In this document: positions 1 to 9,062 of the stretch, in pieces | How the letters are laid out: each line of letters opens with the position of its first letter | Numbering within the stretch: the first letter of the stretch is position 1 | Assembly (NCBI GenBank): GCA_021740385.1 | Contig: JAIOZY010000003.1 | Location: 116,178 to 180,177 of the forward strand | From: Prolixibacteraceae bacterium | Lineage (GTDB): Bacteria > Bacteroidota > Bacteroidia > Bacteroidales > Prolixibacteraceae | Direction: 5' to 3' | DNA: 64,000 nucleotides | The notes under the pieces: model-generated | The model's input: only the letters and a program-made list of their open reading frames with translations | Told to the model about the DNA's origin: nothing | Databases searched by the model: none | Made by a program: the position numbers and the translations under genes

Positions 1-464
1 TAATGGAAACATTGAATGGCCAGCCAACAACGTACAAAATAAAAAGCCACAGGTTAAACCGGAATGGCAAGGCAAAAGGCCGGCTAACCGGTGGAAATTT
101 GTCGGTTTTATACAGTTTAAGGGGTACCCCACTCGACGTTGATACCCGCGGAAAAATACTGTTTATTGAAGATTTAGGCGAATATTTATACCACCTCGAT
201 CGTATGATGGTAAACCTAAAAAATGGAGAAAAACTCAGCAAGCTTGCAGGTTTGATCATCGGGCAATTCACCGGCATGAAAGATGGAAACACCCCCTTTG
301 GAAAAAACGCTTACGAAATAATTTTCGATGCCATTAAAGAATATAACTACCCGGTAGTTTTCGATTTTCCATGCGGGCACATTGCTTCCAATTACCCGTT
401 AAAATGCGGGATTGAAGCTGAAATCAATGTAACAAAAAGCGAAACAATCTTTAAACAAAACTAA
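1..464 (+). CDS. LD-carboxypeptidase, peptidase family S66 (C-terminal part)
   Basis: The gene is cut by the window edge; only about the last 153 residues are visible, against roughly 300 for the family. S66 enzymes are serine peptidases that cut the L,D bond of murein tetrapeptides during cell-wall recycling, using a Ser-Glu-His triad. The visible part carries the conserved LFIED-x-x-E segment (around residues 53-60 counted from the first visible Met) and the PCGH segment (His at about 126), which supply the Glu and His. The nucleophile Ser lies upstream of the window. The first ATG, at position 3, is internal to the gene. The yraN start follows 7 nt after the stop, suggesting cotranscription. 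MccF-like immunity proteins belong to the same family and cannot be excluded without the N-terminus. Confidence 0.85.
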   Translation, partial: METLNGQPTTYKIKSHRLNRNGKAKGRLTGGNLSVLYSLRGTPLDVDTRGKILFIEDLGEYLYHLDRMMVNLKNGEKLSKLAGLIIGQFTGMKDGNTPFGKNAYEIIFDAIKEYNYPVVFDFPCGHIASNYPLKCGIEAEINVTKSETIFKQN

Positions 465-471
465 AACAGCC

Positions 472-840
472 ATGGCACAACACACCGATTTGGGAAAAAA
501 AGGCGAAGAAATTGCCATAAACCACCTGGTTAACAAGGGATATACCATAAGGGACCGAAACTGGTATTACCAAAAACTGGAAATCGACATTGTAGCCGTC
601 GATGGCGATGAACTGGTCATTGTTGAAGTGAAAACCCGAAGTGCCAGAATTTACGAAGATTTACGCGATTCGATCAGCAGCCGCAAAATACGATTTTTGG
701 TAAATGCTGCCGAAGCCTACATAATGGAACACGACCTGAATATGGACACCCGTTTTGATGTAATTGGCATTAAATGGTTTGGCGAAGATAAATTTACCAT
801 TGAACATTTTCCCGATGCTTTTTCTCCCCCGGTAAATTAA
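472..840 (+). CDS. yraN: YraN / UPF0102 family nuclease-fold protein
   Basis: This 122-residue protein has the usual UPF0102 length. The family has a PD-(D/E)XK nuclease-like fold resembling Holliday-junction resolvases, but its cellular role is not settled. The signature is present: GKKGEE near the N-terminus, E-I-D at about 37-39 and VEVKTR at about 51-56, which correspond to the acidic and Lys residues of the nuclease core. The gene starts 7 nt after the carboxypeptidase stop. The following dut gene lies 129 nt downstream. Confidence 0.9.
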   Translation: MAQHTDLGKKGEEIAINHLVNKGYTIRDRNWYYQKLEIDIVAVDGDELVIVEVKTRSARIYEDLRDSISSRKIRFLVNAAEAYIMEHDLNMDTRFDVIGIKWFGEDKFTIEHFPDAFSPPVN

Positions 841-969
841 CTCCATGTAAAGGCCATACTCTAAAATTTTTTAAAAATCCGGCTCTTTTCTGTAAAATAG
901 GTAAGATTGTATATCTTAGCAGCTTAATTTAAAAACAGGGTCAATTATCACAATTGTAAATACTTTGAA

Positions 970-1404
970 ATGATAGTAAAAATTGTCAATAAATCGAACA
1001 ATCCATTACCGGCTTACAGCACAATACATTCAGCCGGTATGGACCTTCGCGCACATATTGATCACGATATTGAACTTAAACCCCTTGAAAGGACACTGGT
1101 CCCAACGGGGCTATACATTGAATTGCCAGTGGGCTTCGAAGCCCAGATAAGGCCCCGCAGTGGCCTGGCAATAAAACAGGGAATAACCGTTTTAAATACA
1201 CCGGGAACAATCGATGCCGATTACCGGGGCGAAATTCGTGTTATACTTGTAAACCTTTCGAACGAAAAAGTTATCATTAAAAGCGGAGAACGGATTTGCC
1301 AGATAATTGTTTCAAAACACGAAACGGTAACATGGGAACAAGTAGCAATTTTGGAAGAAACAAAACGAGGAGAAGGTGGTTTTGGCCACACCGGCAAAAA
1401 ATAG
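970..1404 (+). CDS. dut: dUTP diphosphatase (dUTPase)
   Basis: It hydrolyses dUTP to dUMP and pyrophosphate, which keeps uracil out of DNA and supplies dUMP for dTMP synthesis. At 144 residues it is a typical trimeric dUTPase subunit. All five family motifs can be read in order: [10 protein letters not shown] (about 20-28), [12 protein letters not shown] (62-71), [13 protein letters not shown] (79-88, with the uracil-binding Asp/Tyr region), [11 protein letters not shown] (106-114) and [11 protein letters not shown] (133-142), the flexible tail that closes over the phosphates. The TPR lipoprotein gene starts 11 nt after the stop, so the two are probably cotranscribed. Confidence 0.97.
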   Translation: MIVKIVNKSNNPLPAYSTIHSAGMDLRAHIDHDIELKPLERTLVPTGLYIELPVGFEAQIRPRSGLAIKQGITVLNTPGTIDADYRGEIRVILVNLSNEKVIIKSGERICQIIVSKHETVTWEQVAILEETKRGEGGFGHTGKK

Positions 1405-1415
1405 TAGCAAAAACA

Positions 1416-3179
1416 ATGAACAAAATAATAATCTTTTTTTTAGCATCGATACTTTTCTTTTTTACGGCATGCAGTACTCAGAAAAAAATAGCAGAAACTT
1501 CTGAGAAAGATAATACTACAACCAGTGAAGACGGATTTGCAAGTGAACAGAAAAAAATTGAATTTGAATACCTTTTTATCGAGGGACTGAAACAAAAAAT
1601 GATTGGCAGCCCCGATAACGCCATTCAATATTTCAACAGTTGCCTTGATATTATGCCCAATTCGGCAGCCGTTTTGTACGAACTTGCCAACATCCACTAC
1701 ATAAAAAACGACTTTACAAGCGCAAAGTTGTTGTTAGAAAGGGCCATTGATATCAACCCCGAAAATAAATGGTACAAGCTACTCCTTGCGCAAATTTTGC
1801 AAAACAACCAGCAATACCTCGAGGCCAGTAAAATATACCGGGAATTGATAAAAACCGAACCCGACAACATCAATTTTTATTACCTCAATGCTTTACTTTT
1901 ATCATCGGGCGGCCAATACGATGAAGCCATAAAAGCCTACAACCAACTTGAAGAAAAAACCGGCTTTAACGAACAAATTTCTATGGCACGCCAACAACTT
2001 TATCGCCAGGCAGGAAAAGATAAGGAAGCGTATAAAGAAATTGAAAAACTGATTGAACACGATCCCACTGTACCGGAATACTACGGCCTGCTTGCCGACA
2101 TGTACAAAGAAGACGGTGAAATGAACAAAGCACTCGAGTATTACAATAAAGTACTTGAAATTGAACCCGGAAACGGTTTTGTTCACTTTTCGCTTGCAAC
2201 GTTTTACATCCAGAATAAAGAACCTGAAAAAGCATTTACGCATGCCAAACAAGGGTTTCATAACCCCGATATCGAAATTGAAACAAAAATTCAGCTCTAC
2301 CTTATGCTGGCCACTGCACCCAAAGAACAGAATTTTAGCGATGAAGAAATTTTGGAATTGGTCGATATTATTTCACAAGTACACCCCGATGATCCCCGCA
2401 GTTACAGCATTAAGGCCGATTATTTTATTCAACGCAACCGGTTATCCGAAGCAAAGGACTATTTAGAAAAAGCCCTCGATGTTGATCCCAACTCGTACCC
2501 ACTTTGGGAACAACTGATAATTTTAGACAACCAAACCGGTGATTATGAAAGCATGGGCAAACACAGCAAAAAAACCATGGAGTTGTTTCCCACCCAACCG
2601 CTTCCTTACGTGTTGAATGCCGTTGCCAACATTCAATTGGAAGCGTATGAAAAAGCCCTCGATGCACTTGAAGCCGGGCAAACGTACCTTGTCGATAATA
2701 AAAAGCTTGAGGCCCAGTTTGAGCTATACAGGGCCGAAGCATATTACAACCTGAACAAACGCAGTGAAGCATTCGAGGCCTTCGAAAAAGTAATTGAAAT
2801 TGAGCCCGATAACTACATGGCCATGAATAACTATGCTTATTACCTGTCGTTAAAAGGTGAAAAACTCGACAGGGCTGAAATGTTAAGCAGTGAAGTTGTT
2901 AAGGCCAATCCGAACAACCCAACATATCTCGATACACATGCCTGGGTACTGTTTAAAAAACAAGAATTCCGCCTGGCAAAATTTTACATGGAAACCGCTA
3001 TGAAAAACGGTGGCAACGAAAGCGCGGTGGTTGTTGAACACTATGGCGATATTTTGTACAACCTTGGCGAAACCGAAAAGGCCATTAAAAACTGGGAAAA
3101 ATCGGCCGAAATGGGCAATGAATCAAAAACATTGCAACAAAAAATTTTTGAAAAAAGGTATATAGAAGGAGAAGAATAA
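1416..3179 (+). CDS. TPR-repeat lipoprotein
   Basis: This is a 587-residue tetratricopeptide-repeat protein that probably scaffolds envelope protein complexes; its exact role is unknown. The start at 1416 is chosen because it gives a clean lipoprotein signal peptide (hydrophobic run, then FTAC with the lipobox Cys at about 19). Starts further upstream lie inside dut in another frame. At least ten degenerate 34-residue helical repeats can be read along the rest, with typical spacing of small residues and phrases such as DNAIQYFN, ALEYYNKVLEIEPGN and AFEKVIEIEPDN. The stop overlaps the next ATG by 1 nt (TAATG), so translation is coupled to the DUF4292 lipoprotein. Both products should be in the same membrane compartment. 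Confidence 0.9.
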   Translation: MNKIIIFFLASILFFFTACSTQKKIAETSEKDNTTTSEDGFASEQKKIEFEYLFIEGLKQKMIGSPDNAIQYFNSCLDIMPNSAAVLYELANIHYIKNDFTSAKLLLERAIDINPENKWYKLLLAQILQNNQQYLEASKIYRELIKTEPDNINFYYLNALLLSSGGQYDEAIKAYNQLEEKTGFNEQISMARQQLYRQAGKDKEAYKEIEKLIEHDPTVPEYYGLLADMYKEDGEMNKALEYYNKVLEIEPGNGFVHFSLATFYIQNKEPEKAFTHAKQGFHNPDIEIETKIQLYLMLATAPKEQNFSDEEILELVDIISQVHPDDPRSYSIKADYFIQRNRLSEAKDYLEKALDVDPNSYPLWEQLIILDNQTGDYESMGKHSKKTMELFPTQPLPYVLNAVANIQLEAYEKALDALEAGQTYLVDNKKLEAQFELYRAEAYYNLNKRSEAFEAFEKVIEIEPDNYMAMNNYAYYLSLKGEKLDRAEMLSSEVVKANPNNPTYLDTHAWVLFKKQEFRLAKFYMETAMKNGGNESAVVVEHYGDILYNLGETEKAIKNWEKSAEMGNESKTLQQKIFEKRYIEGEE

Positions 3180-4075
3180 TGGGAAGAAAGCACATCGATA
3201 ACGTTTTATATTACGCTATACTTTTTTTTATAATAACCTGGCTATTATCATCGTGCAGTGTTTCAAGGCGCGTACCTGCAACTTTCGAAGTACGGCCCAT
3301 GCCAACCACAAAAATTATCCGGAAAATTGAAACCGAAAAGCCCCGTTACAAAAATTATTCGTCAAAAAAAGTATCGGTACGCTTTGAAAATGGTGAAAAT
3401 AAAAACATTTTTTCAGGACAGTTAAAAATTGACCGCGACAATTGCATCATCATTTCGATGAAGAAAATGAGTGTCCCGCTCGGGAAAGGAAAAATTACAC
3501 CCGATAGTATTAAATTCGTAAATTATTTCGATCGTAATTTTATTTCCGAAGACATCGGAAAAATTAAAAACATTATAGGTTTTCCGCTCGATTACCCAAT
3601 GTTGCAGAATTTGCTTGCCGGTAATATTGCTGAAATAATTGACCAAAAATTTAACGGTAGGGAACTGCTTTCATCCATCGATTCGCAACAGTATCGTCTG
3701 CAAAGCCAGTTAACACCACGCGTTAGCCGGGTGCTTGAATCGGGCAATCAAAACCGCATCGAACGTTTCATGAAAAGACACGATGACGATGAGTTTTCAA
3801 CCCTCACAATTTGGGTCGATCCGCAATATTTTGTGGTGAAAAAAATGGTTATGGACAACTACAAAACACAAGAAAACATTTCGGTTGTTTTTGACGAACA
3901 TGAACTGATTGGCAGAAGCTTATACCCCCAAAACTTTGTTATTGAATATCATTCAGAAAGAAATAAGTCATTGATTGAAATAAATTTATCAAAATCGTCG
4001 GTTAATAGGGAAAAAGATTTTAGCTTCAATATTCCCGACAGTTACGAAAAATTAAAAATGGTAAGCGTTCAATAA
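3179..4075 (+). CDS. DUF4292 family lipoprotein
   Basis: A 298-residue protein with an N-terminal hydrophobic stretch ending in LLSSCS, a lipobox-like cleavage site with Cys at about 26. The rest resembles the DUF4292 family of Bacteroidota, predicted beta-rich envelope proteins related in fold to LolA/LolB-like lipid carriers. That comparison is from family knowledge and the function is not established. It is translationally coupled to the TPR lipoprotein upstream and followed by an EnvC-like murein activator, which fits an outer-envelope maintenance operon. Confidence 0.8.
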   Translation: MGRKHIDNVLYYAILFFIITWLLSSCSVSRRVPATFEVRPMPTTKIIRKIETEKPRYKNYSSKKVSVRFENGENKNIFSGQLKIDRDNCIIISMKKMSVPLGKGKITPDSIKFVNYFDRNFISEDIGKIKNIIGFPLDYPMLQNLLAGNIAEIIDQKFNGRELLSSIDSQQYRLQSQLTPRVSRVLESGNQNRIERFMKRHDDDEFSTLTIWVDPQYFVVKKMVMDNYKTQENISVVFDEHELIGRSLYPQNFVIEYHSERNKSLIEINLSKSSVNREKDFSFNIPDSYEKLKMVSVQ

Positions 4076-4194
4076 AACGGGCAACCAGCCGTGTAATAAT
4101 TTTGGCATTATGTCTATCATACATGGCAAAATGTAAGCCTGCAATTTGACCCGATAAACAATCGGAATCTGACTAAAATGAAAGCATCAGACAA

Positions 4195-5376
4195 ATGAAA
4201 CAAATTGGCATAGCTTTTTGTATTGCTGCCTTCCTTTTTTCTTTCACGGTAAAAGCACAAACACTTAACGAGCTGAAAAACCGGAAAGAAAAAACAAAAA
4301 AGGAAATTGAATACACCAACCGTTTATTAAACGAAACGGGAAAAGATACCCGTGTATCAATAAACAAGCTATCCATTCTAAACCAAAAAATCAAACTACG
4401 TAACGAACTGATTGCCGATTATAATACACAACTTAACCTGCTCCAAAAATCGATTGACGATAACCAGTTTATTGTAGACTTGCTTACCAACGACCTCGAG
4501 CGCATACGGCATGAATATGCCCAAATGATTAAACAGGCTTACCGGAACCGCGGTAACTATAATTTACTGATATTCCTGTTTTCGAGCAAAAGCTTCAACC
4601 AGGCATACAAACGGTTTTTATACCTGCGGCAAATGGCCCGGTACCGTAAAAAACAATCTGAACAAATTGAGGCTATACGCACGGTGCTCAGACTAAAAAT
4701 AGAGGATCTGAATACACGCAAACAGGAACAGCAGGAAATATTGACCCAACAAATGGCCGAAACTTCGAAGTTAAAACAGGAAAAAGAAAAACAGAATAAC
4801 TATTATAGCCAGCTAAAAAAACGTGAACGCGAATTGAAAAAACACCTGGAAAAACAGGAACAAATTGAAAAGAAACTGGAACAAGAAATTCAGCGTATAA
4901 TTGAAGAAGAAGCACGTAAAGCACGGCAAAAGGCCCTAACAGCCGAAGAGTTAAAACTATCGGAAGATTTCGGAAAAAACAAAGGGCGGTTTCCGTGGCC
5001 TGTTAAAAGCGGTATTATTACCGATAAATTTGGTGAACATTCGCACCCGGTAATGAAAAACATCATTATAAGAAATAACGGTATCGACATAACAACCAAC
5101 GAAGGCGAGAACGCCCTGGCCATTTTTAACGGTAAAGTTAGCCGGGTTTTTGCCATACCCGGGGGCAACATGGCCGTTATACTCCGGCACGGGGAATACA
5201 TCAGCGTTTATTCTAACTTAAACAGCGTTTTTGTAAAACAGGGCGACGAGATTAAAACACTGCAGCAAATCGGATCCATTTTTACCGATAAACACGAGGG
5301 AAACAAAACCGTTTTGAAATTCCAGATTTGGAAAGAAAACCTGAAACTGAACCCCGAAGAGTGGATTTTAAAATAA
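4195..5376 (+). CDS. envC: Murein hydrolase activator, EnvC-like (coiled coil plus degenerate M23/LytM domain)
   Basis: The protein has 393 residues. A signal peptide (about 1-21, ending VKAQ) is followed by a long charged coiled coil (about 22-250) and a C-terminal LytM domain (about 265-393). The metal ligands of active M23 peptidases are missing. The His of HxxxD is Asn at about 294 (Asp 298 is kept), the usual YAHL His is Asn in VYSNL (about 341), and the final HxH segment reads LKFQIW. Degenerate LytM domains of this kind (EnvC, NlpD) do not cut murein but activate amidases at the division septum. That role is inferred from architecture. It may be cotranscribed with the lipoproteins upstream despite a 119-nt gap. 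Confidence 0.88.
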   Translation: MKQIGIAFCIAAFLFSFTVKAQTLNELKNRKEKTKKEIEYTNRLLNETGKDTRVSINKLSILNQKIKLRNELIADYNTQLNLLQKSIDDNQFIVDLLTNDLERIRHEYAQMIKQAYRNRGNYNLLIFLFSSKSFNQAYKRFLYLRQMARYRKKQSEQIEAIRTVLRLKIEDLNTRKQEQQEILTQQMAETSKLKQEKEKQNNYYSQLKKRERELKKHLEKQEQIEKKLEQEIQRIIEEEARKARQKALTAEELKLSEDFGKNKGRFPWPVKSGIITDKFGEHSHPVMKNIIIRNNGIDITTNEGENALAIFNGKVSRVFAIPGGNMAVILRHGEYISVYSNLNSVFVKQGDEIKTLQQIGSIFTDKHEGNKTVLKFQIWKENLKLNPEEWILK

Positions 5377-5400
5377 CGATAAGTAAACAAAATTTCAATG

Positions 5401-6102
5401 TCAGATACTTGCCATTCTTCTCAGGGTGGGCACATCGAGAAAACGGATTTTCCGCCCTTTCAGCTCAATCAGTTTATCCTGCTTAAATTCCGACAACAAC
5501 CTGATAACTGACTCGGTAGCTGTACCAACCATGTTAGCCAACTCCTCGCGGGTGAGCGATATTTGCAAGGTTCCGTCATCGTCTACATCAAAATTATCTT
5601 TCAGTAGAAGCAACACTTCGGCCAACCTTTCGCGCACGGTTTTTTGAGCAATATCGGTAATGTAGTCGTTAGCTTCACGCAGCTCGCGGCACAAAATCTG
5701 GATCATCCAGTGTGAAAATTTCCAATTGTTTTGCAGCAAGTACAACAAGGTTTGATAGGGTATGTGGCACAAAACGGCATCATCGATAACTTTCGCCGAA
5801 GTACATGCCAGTTCCTGGCTAAGTAACGACCTGAAAGCGATAATGTCGCCCTGCTTAACAAAACGAATTATTTGCTCTTTTCCGTCAATACCGGTTTTGT
5901 AAATTTTCAGTATCCCGTTTGTTACACAATAAAAGCCTGTTAACCGGGTACCTTCGCGGTAAACGACACTTCCCTTTTTGTAAGTTTGGCATGTTTTATC
6001 ATAATTCAACTTCCCAATTTCGGTGTCGGTCAGGTGTTTAAAAAACTTAAACTCCGATAAATTGGTCTCTTCCGGTTGTGGAATATATGATGAACTTCTC
6101 AT
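5401..6102 (-). CDS. Crp/Fnr-family transcriptional regulator
   Basis: 233 residues: an N-terminal cyclic-nucleotide-binding-type beta barrel (about 20-135, with the GSVVYREGTRLTGFYCVTNG turn region) and a C-terminal winged helix-turn-helix (about 165-230). The recognition segment TREELANMVGTATESVIRLL is typical of the family. Cysteines are present (about 38, 58, 104, 116, 142) but not in the FNR iron-sulfur spacing, so the ligand is unknown. The gene is divergent from the OsmC-like gene, so that gene is a plausible but unproven target. It converges on envC with 24 nt between stops. Confidence 0.92.
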   Translation of the reverse strand: MRSSSYIPQPEETNLSEFKFFKHLTDTEIGKLNYDKTCQTYKKGSVVYREGTRLTGFYCVTNGILKIYKTGIDGKEQIIRFVKQGDIIAFRSLLSQELACTSAKVIDDAVLCHIPYQTLLYLLQNNWKFSHWMIQILCRELREANDYITDIAQKTVRERLAEVLLLLKDNFDVDDDGTLQISLTREELANMVGTATESVIRLLSEFKQDKLIELKGRKIRFLDVPTLRRMASI

Positions 6103-6310
6103 AACAACTACTGTAAAAAATTTTGATAATTTTAAATTTCAAGTAAATATAGTGATTATAACAATTCCAATAAAAAAAATGTAAATCGCAGAAAACCCTT
6201 AATGAACATTCCGCAGGCAATTTAACCTTGCGTATGCAATTGTGACCAAAATTACATATTTTGTATAAAGTAGTTTATTATTTTGAGGCTTAATGTAAAA
6301 ATTGAATTAT

Positions 6311-6724
6311 ATGAAACAAGAAACATTGTTAACATGGAAGGGCAACATGGCCTTCGAAACCGAAATGGACGGACACATCCTGCGCCTGGATGCATCGGAA
6401 AAAGTGGGTGGCCACAACACGGGAATGAGACCCAAGGGTTTGATGCTCACATCACTTGCGGGTTGTACCGGTATGGATGTAATTTCTATTTTAAAGAAAA
6501 TGAAAATTGAACCAGATGAATTTAACGTACGGGTTGATGGTTTTTTAACCGAAGAACACCCAAAATACTACAATAAAATGCACATTATTTATGAATTCAA
6601 AGGTGAAAATCTGCCCGAAGAAAAACTGAAACGCGCCATTGAATTGTCGCAAGATAAATACTGTGGTGTTTCGGCTTTGTATAAAAAAGCGATTGAATTA
6701 ACCTACGAAATAAAAATCCTTTAA
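6311..6724 (+). CDS. OsmC/Ohr-family peroxiredoxin-like protein
   Basis: A 137-residue OsmC-fold protein. The start at 6311 (ATG) is preferred over an in-frame TTG three codons upstream. The two family cysteines are present: Cys52 in LAGCTGMDV and Cys118 in DKYCGVSAL. In OsmC and Ohr proteins this pair reduces organic hydroperoxides. This protein is closer to the YhfA-like branch, whose substrate is not known. It is transcribed away from the Crp/Fnr gene across a 208-nt AT-rich intergenic region that must hold both promoters. The stop codon lies within a small inverted repeat (TTAACGG...CCGTTAA). Confidence 0.9.
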   Translation: MKQETLLTWKGNMAFETEMDGHILRLDASEKVGGHNTGMRPKGLMLTSLAGCTGMDVISILKKMKIEPDEFNVRVDGFLTEEHPKYYNKMHIIYEFKGENLPEEKLKRAIELSQDKYCGVSALYKKAIELTYEIKIL

Positions 6725-6774
6725 CGGTTGTTGTATCCCGTTAAAAAATAATTGAAAAATGTTTCCCTAGAAAA

Positions 6775-7794
6775 TTAAAACGCCGACTGAAACTGGTTTA
6801 GAAATCGTACGTCGTTTTCAAAAAACAGGCGCAGGTCTTTTACACCAAATTTCAGCATAGCAATGCGTTCGATGCCCATGCCGAATGCAAAACCGGTGTA
6901 CTTTTTATTATCGATGTTGCACAATTCCAACACATTCGGATCGACCATACCACAACCCATAATCTCGAGCCAGCCGGTATATTTACACACATTACAACCT
7001 TTTCCGGCACAAATGGAACAACTCACGTCCATTTCGGCAGAAGGTTCGGTAAAAGGGAAATAAGAAGGCCTGAGCCTGATCTCTGTTTTTTCGCCAAACA
7101 TTTCGCGGGCAAAATAAAGCAGTGTTTGCTTCATATCGGCAAACGAAACATCTTCATCTACATAAAGCCCTTCAACCTGGTGAAAAATGCAGTGAGCCCG
7201 TGCCGAAATGGCTTCGTTACGGAATACCCTGCCGGGAAATATGGCCCGTATGGGTGGCTGTGTTTTTTCCATTACACGTACCTGTACGCTCGATGTATGG
7301 GTGCGTAACAGAACATCGGGGTCTTTTTCAATGAAAAAAGTGTCCTGCATGTCGCGTGCCGGATGTTCAGGCGGAAAATTAAGGGCCGAAAAAACATGCC
7401 AGTCGTCCTCAATTTCAGGGCCTTCAGAAACCACGAAACCAAGTCGCGCAAATATTTCAATAATTTCGTTACGAACAATGGCCAACGGGTGCCTGCTACC
7501 CATTTTGATGGAATCGCCCGGTAAGGTTAAATCAATTCCGCCGGTTTCGTCTTCACTTTTTTCAAACGAATCTTTAAGGGCGTTTATCTTTTCGGCAGCA
7601 AATTTTTTCAGGTTGTTCAACTCAGCCCCGATAACCCTTTTCTGATCGGCAGGTATGGTTTTAAATTCGTCGAATAAATTACCGATGATCCCTTTTTTGC
7701 TGAGGTATTTTATCCTTAACTCCTCTGCTTCGTCAACACCATTGGCAACCAATCCGTTTAATTCTTCCTTCAGTGCTTCAATTTTATCTAACAT
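6775..7794 (-). CDS. pheS: Phenylalanyl-tRNA synthetase alpha subunit
   Basis: At 339 residues this is the standard length for the alpha chain of the alpha2beta2 class II synthetase that charges tRNA-Phe. An N-terminal coiled-coil tRNA-binding arm (about 1-85) is followed by the catalytic domain. Recognisable segments include GSRHPLAIVRNEI, FHQVEGLYVDE (motif 2 region), PSYFPFTEPSAEMDV and the C-terminal motif 3 segment GFAFGMGIERIAMLKFG. pheT is not in the window, as is common in Bacteroidota where the two subunits are often unlinked. Convergent with the OsmC-like gene. Confidence 0.97.
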   Translation of the reverse strand: MLDKIEALKEELNGLVANGVDEAEELRIKYLSKKGIIGNLFDEFKTIPADQKRVIGAELNNLKKFAAEKINALKDSFEKSEDETGGIDLTLPGDSIKMGSRHPLAIVRNEIIEIFARLGFVVSEGPEIEDDWHVFSALNFPPEHPARDMQDTFFIEKDPDVLLRTHTSSVQVRVMEKTQPPIRAIFPGRVFRNEAISARAHCIFHQVEGLYVDEDVSFADMKQTLLYFAREMFGEKTEIRLRPSYFPFTEPSAEMDVSCSICAGKGCNVCKYTGWLEIMGCGMVDPNVLELCNIDNKKYTGFAFGMGIERIAMLKFGVKDLRLFFENDVRFLNQFQSAF

Positions 7795-7909
7795 TCCCGG
7801 TTGTTTTTAGTAAAGCTGCAAAATTAACAGAAATTGTGGAAATGAAACTTTTAACTCTTCAGAAATAACCAATTTATTCTTATTTTAGGGTGATTTAAAA
7901 TAACTTGTT

Positions 7910-8620
7910 ATGAGACGAATATTTCTGTTTTCAATAATTTTGGCGTTAATCCCGGTTTTTTCTTTTGGTAAAAACAATCAACCTTTCGAAGTTTTTCCGC
8001 TTAACCATGCCTCAATGGTTATTAAATACAACGGCCTTACCCTATACATCGACCCGGCAAATCAGTACGAAAAGCTTACACCTTTTTCAGTACCCGACCT
8101 GATTCTGATTACCCACACCCATGGCGACCATTACAACAAAGCATTGATCGATTCATTAAAAAACGATCAAACAGTTGTGGTTGGAAATAAAAAAGCCATC
8201 GATGATTTGGGCTATGGAAAAGCACTGAAAAATGGCGAAAAAACCGAAATAAAGGGGATCAAAATTGAAGCCATTGCCAGTTATAACCTGCCCCCCGAAA
8301 ATACGCGCTTTCATCCAAAAGGAGAAGGCAACGGATATGTGCTCACCCTAAGCGATGAACGTGTATACATCTCGGGCGATACCGAAGACACACCCGAAAT
8401 GCGCAACCTGAAAAACATCGACCATGCTTTTATTTGCATGAACATGCCCTACACCATGACCCCGGAAAAAGCGGCATCGGCCGTACTGGAATTCAAACCC
8501 AAAAAAGTATACCCATACCACTACCGGCAAAGGGATGGGTTCGGTGATATAGAAAAATTTAAAGAACTTGTTTCGGTTGATCCCGCTATCGAGGTTATTT
8601 TTCTTGATTGGTACGACTAA
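7910..8620 (+). CDS. Exported metallo-beta-lactamase-fold hydrolase
   Basis: 236 residues with an N-terminal signal peptide (about 1-20, ending VFSFG). The zinc-binding motif HTHGDH is at 69-74, followed by a metal-bridging Asp in YISGDTED (about 151) and a late His in YPYHYRQ. The overall pattern is that of the UlaG/UPF0173 branch, single-domain hydrolases of uncertain substrate. Presence of a signal peptide puts it in the periplasm. The stop codon overlaps the convergent C_GCAxxG_C_C gene by 4 nt. Confidence 0.87.
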   Translation: MRRIFLFSIILALIPVFSFGKNNQPFEVFPLNHASMVIKYNGLTLYIDPANQYEKLTPFSVPDLILITHTHGDHYNKALIDSLKNDQTVVVGNKKAIDDLGYGKALKNGEKTEIKGIKIEAIASYNLPPENTRFHPKGEGNGYVLTLSDERVYISGDTEDTPEMRNLKNIDHAFICMNMPYTMTPEKAASAVLEFKPKKVYPYHYRQRDGFGDIEKFKELVSVDPAIEVIFLDWYD

Positions 8621-9051
8621 TCAAGTATGCGGCATAAAATATTTGCCGCTGTTTCGATGAATTTAGGGCAACGGGTATCGAAATAACCAAGCGCTTTAAT
8701 TTTTGCACTTTCTTCGGGAATACCAATGTTGAAATCAAGTAATTTTTCACAATCCAGTTCGCTGTGTTTTTCTACAAACAATTTGCTGAATTCCCTGATT
8801 TTTTCATTTGCCAATTCCTTCTTTTCGGTGTTTGAGCCAGGCTTTTGATTGGCCCACAAACCAATAACACTGTATGCCCCGGTAACAGCACCGCAGGTTT
8901 TTCCCTGTTTGCCCATTCCACCGCCAAAGCCTAAACCAATTGCCCGGCATAATTCTTCACTTACACCGTAATCGGGGCCAAAAGCCGATAATACCGACTG
9001 GTTGCAATTCATTGTTTCAAAATTCTTAACTGCTTTTTCTGCTCGTTTCAT
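8617..9051 (-). CDS. C_GCAxxG_C_C family protein
   Basis: A 144-residue cysteine-rich protein of the C_GCAxxG_C_C family. Conserved cysteines are seen at about 16 (NCNQSV), 35 (ELCRAIGLGFGGGMG), 53 (GKTCGAVTG) and near the C-terminus (ELDCEK, TRCPKF). The family is thought to bind a metal or redox centre and often sits next to redox genes, but has no defined role. Here it is the last gene of the cyclophilin operon, 11 nt downstream of the 445-residue cyclophilin. Confidence 0.85.
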   Translation of the reverse strand: MKRAEKAVKNFETMNCNQSVLSAFGPDYGVSEELCRAIGLGFGGGMGKQGKTCGAVTGAYSVIGLWANQKPGSNTEKKELANEKIREFSKLFVEKHSELDCEKLLDFNIGIPEESAKIKALGYFDTRCPKFIETAANILCRILD

Positions 9052-9062
9052 AAGGTTAAAAT

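Noticed and set aside
1296..1415. Longer start for the TPR lipoprotein
   Set aside because: This part overlaps dut in another frame and would bury the lipoprotein signal peptide that begins at 1416.
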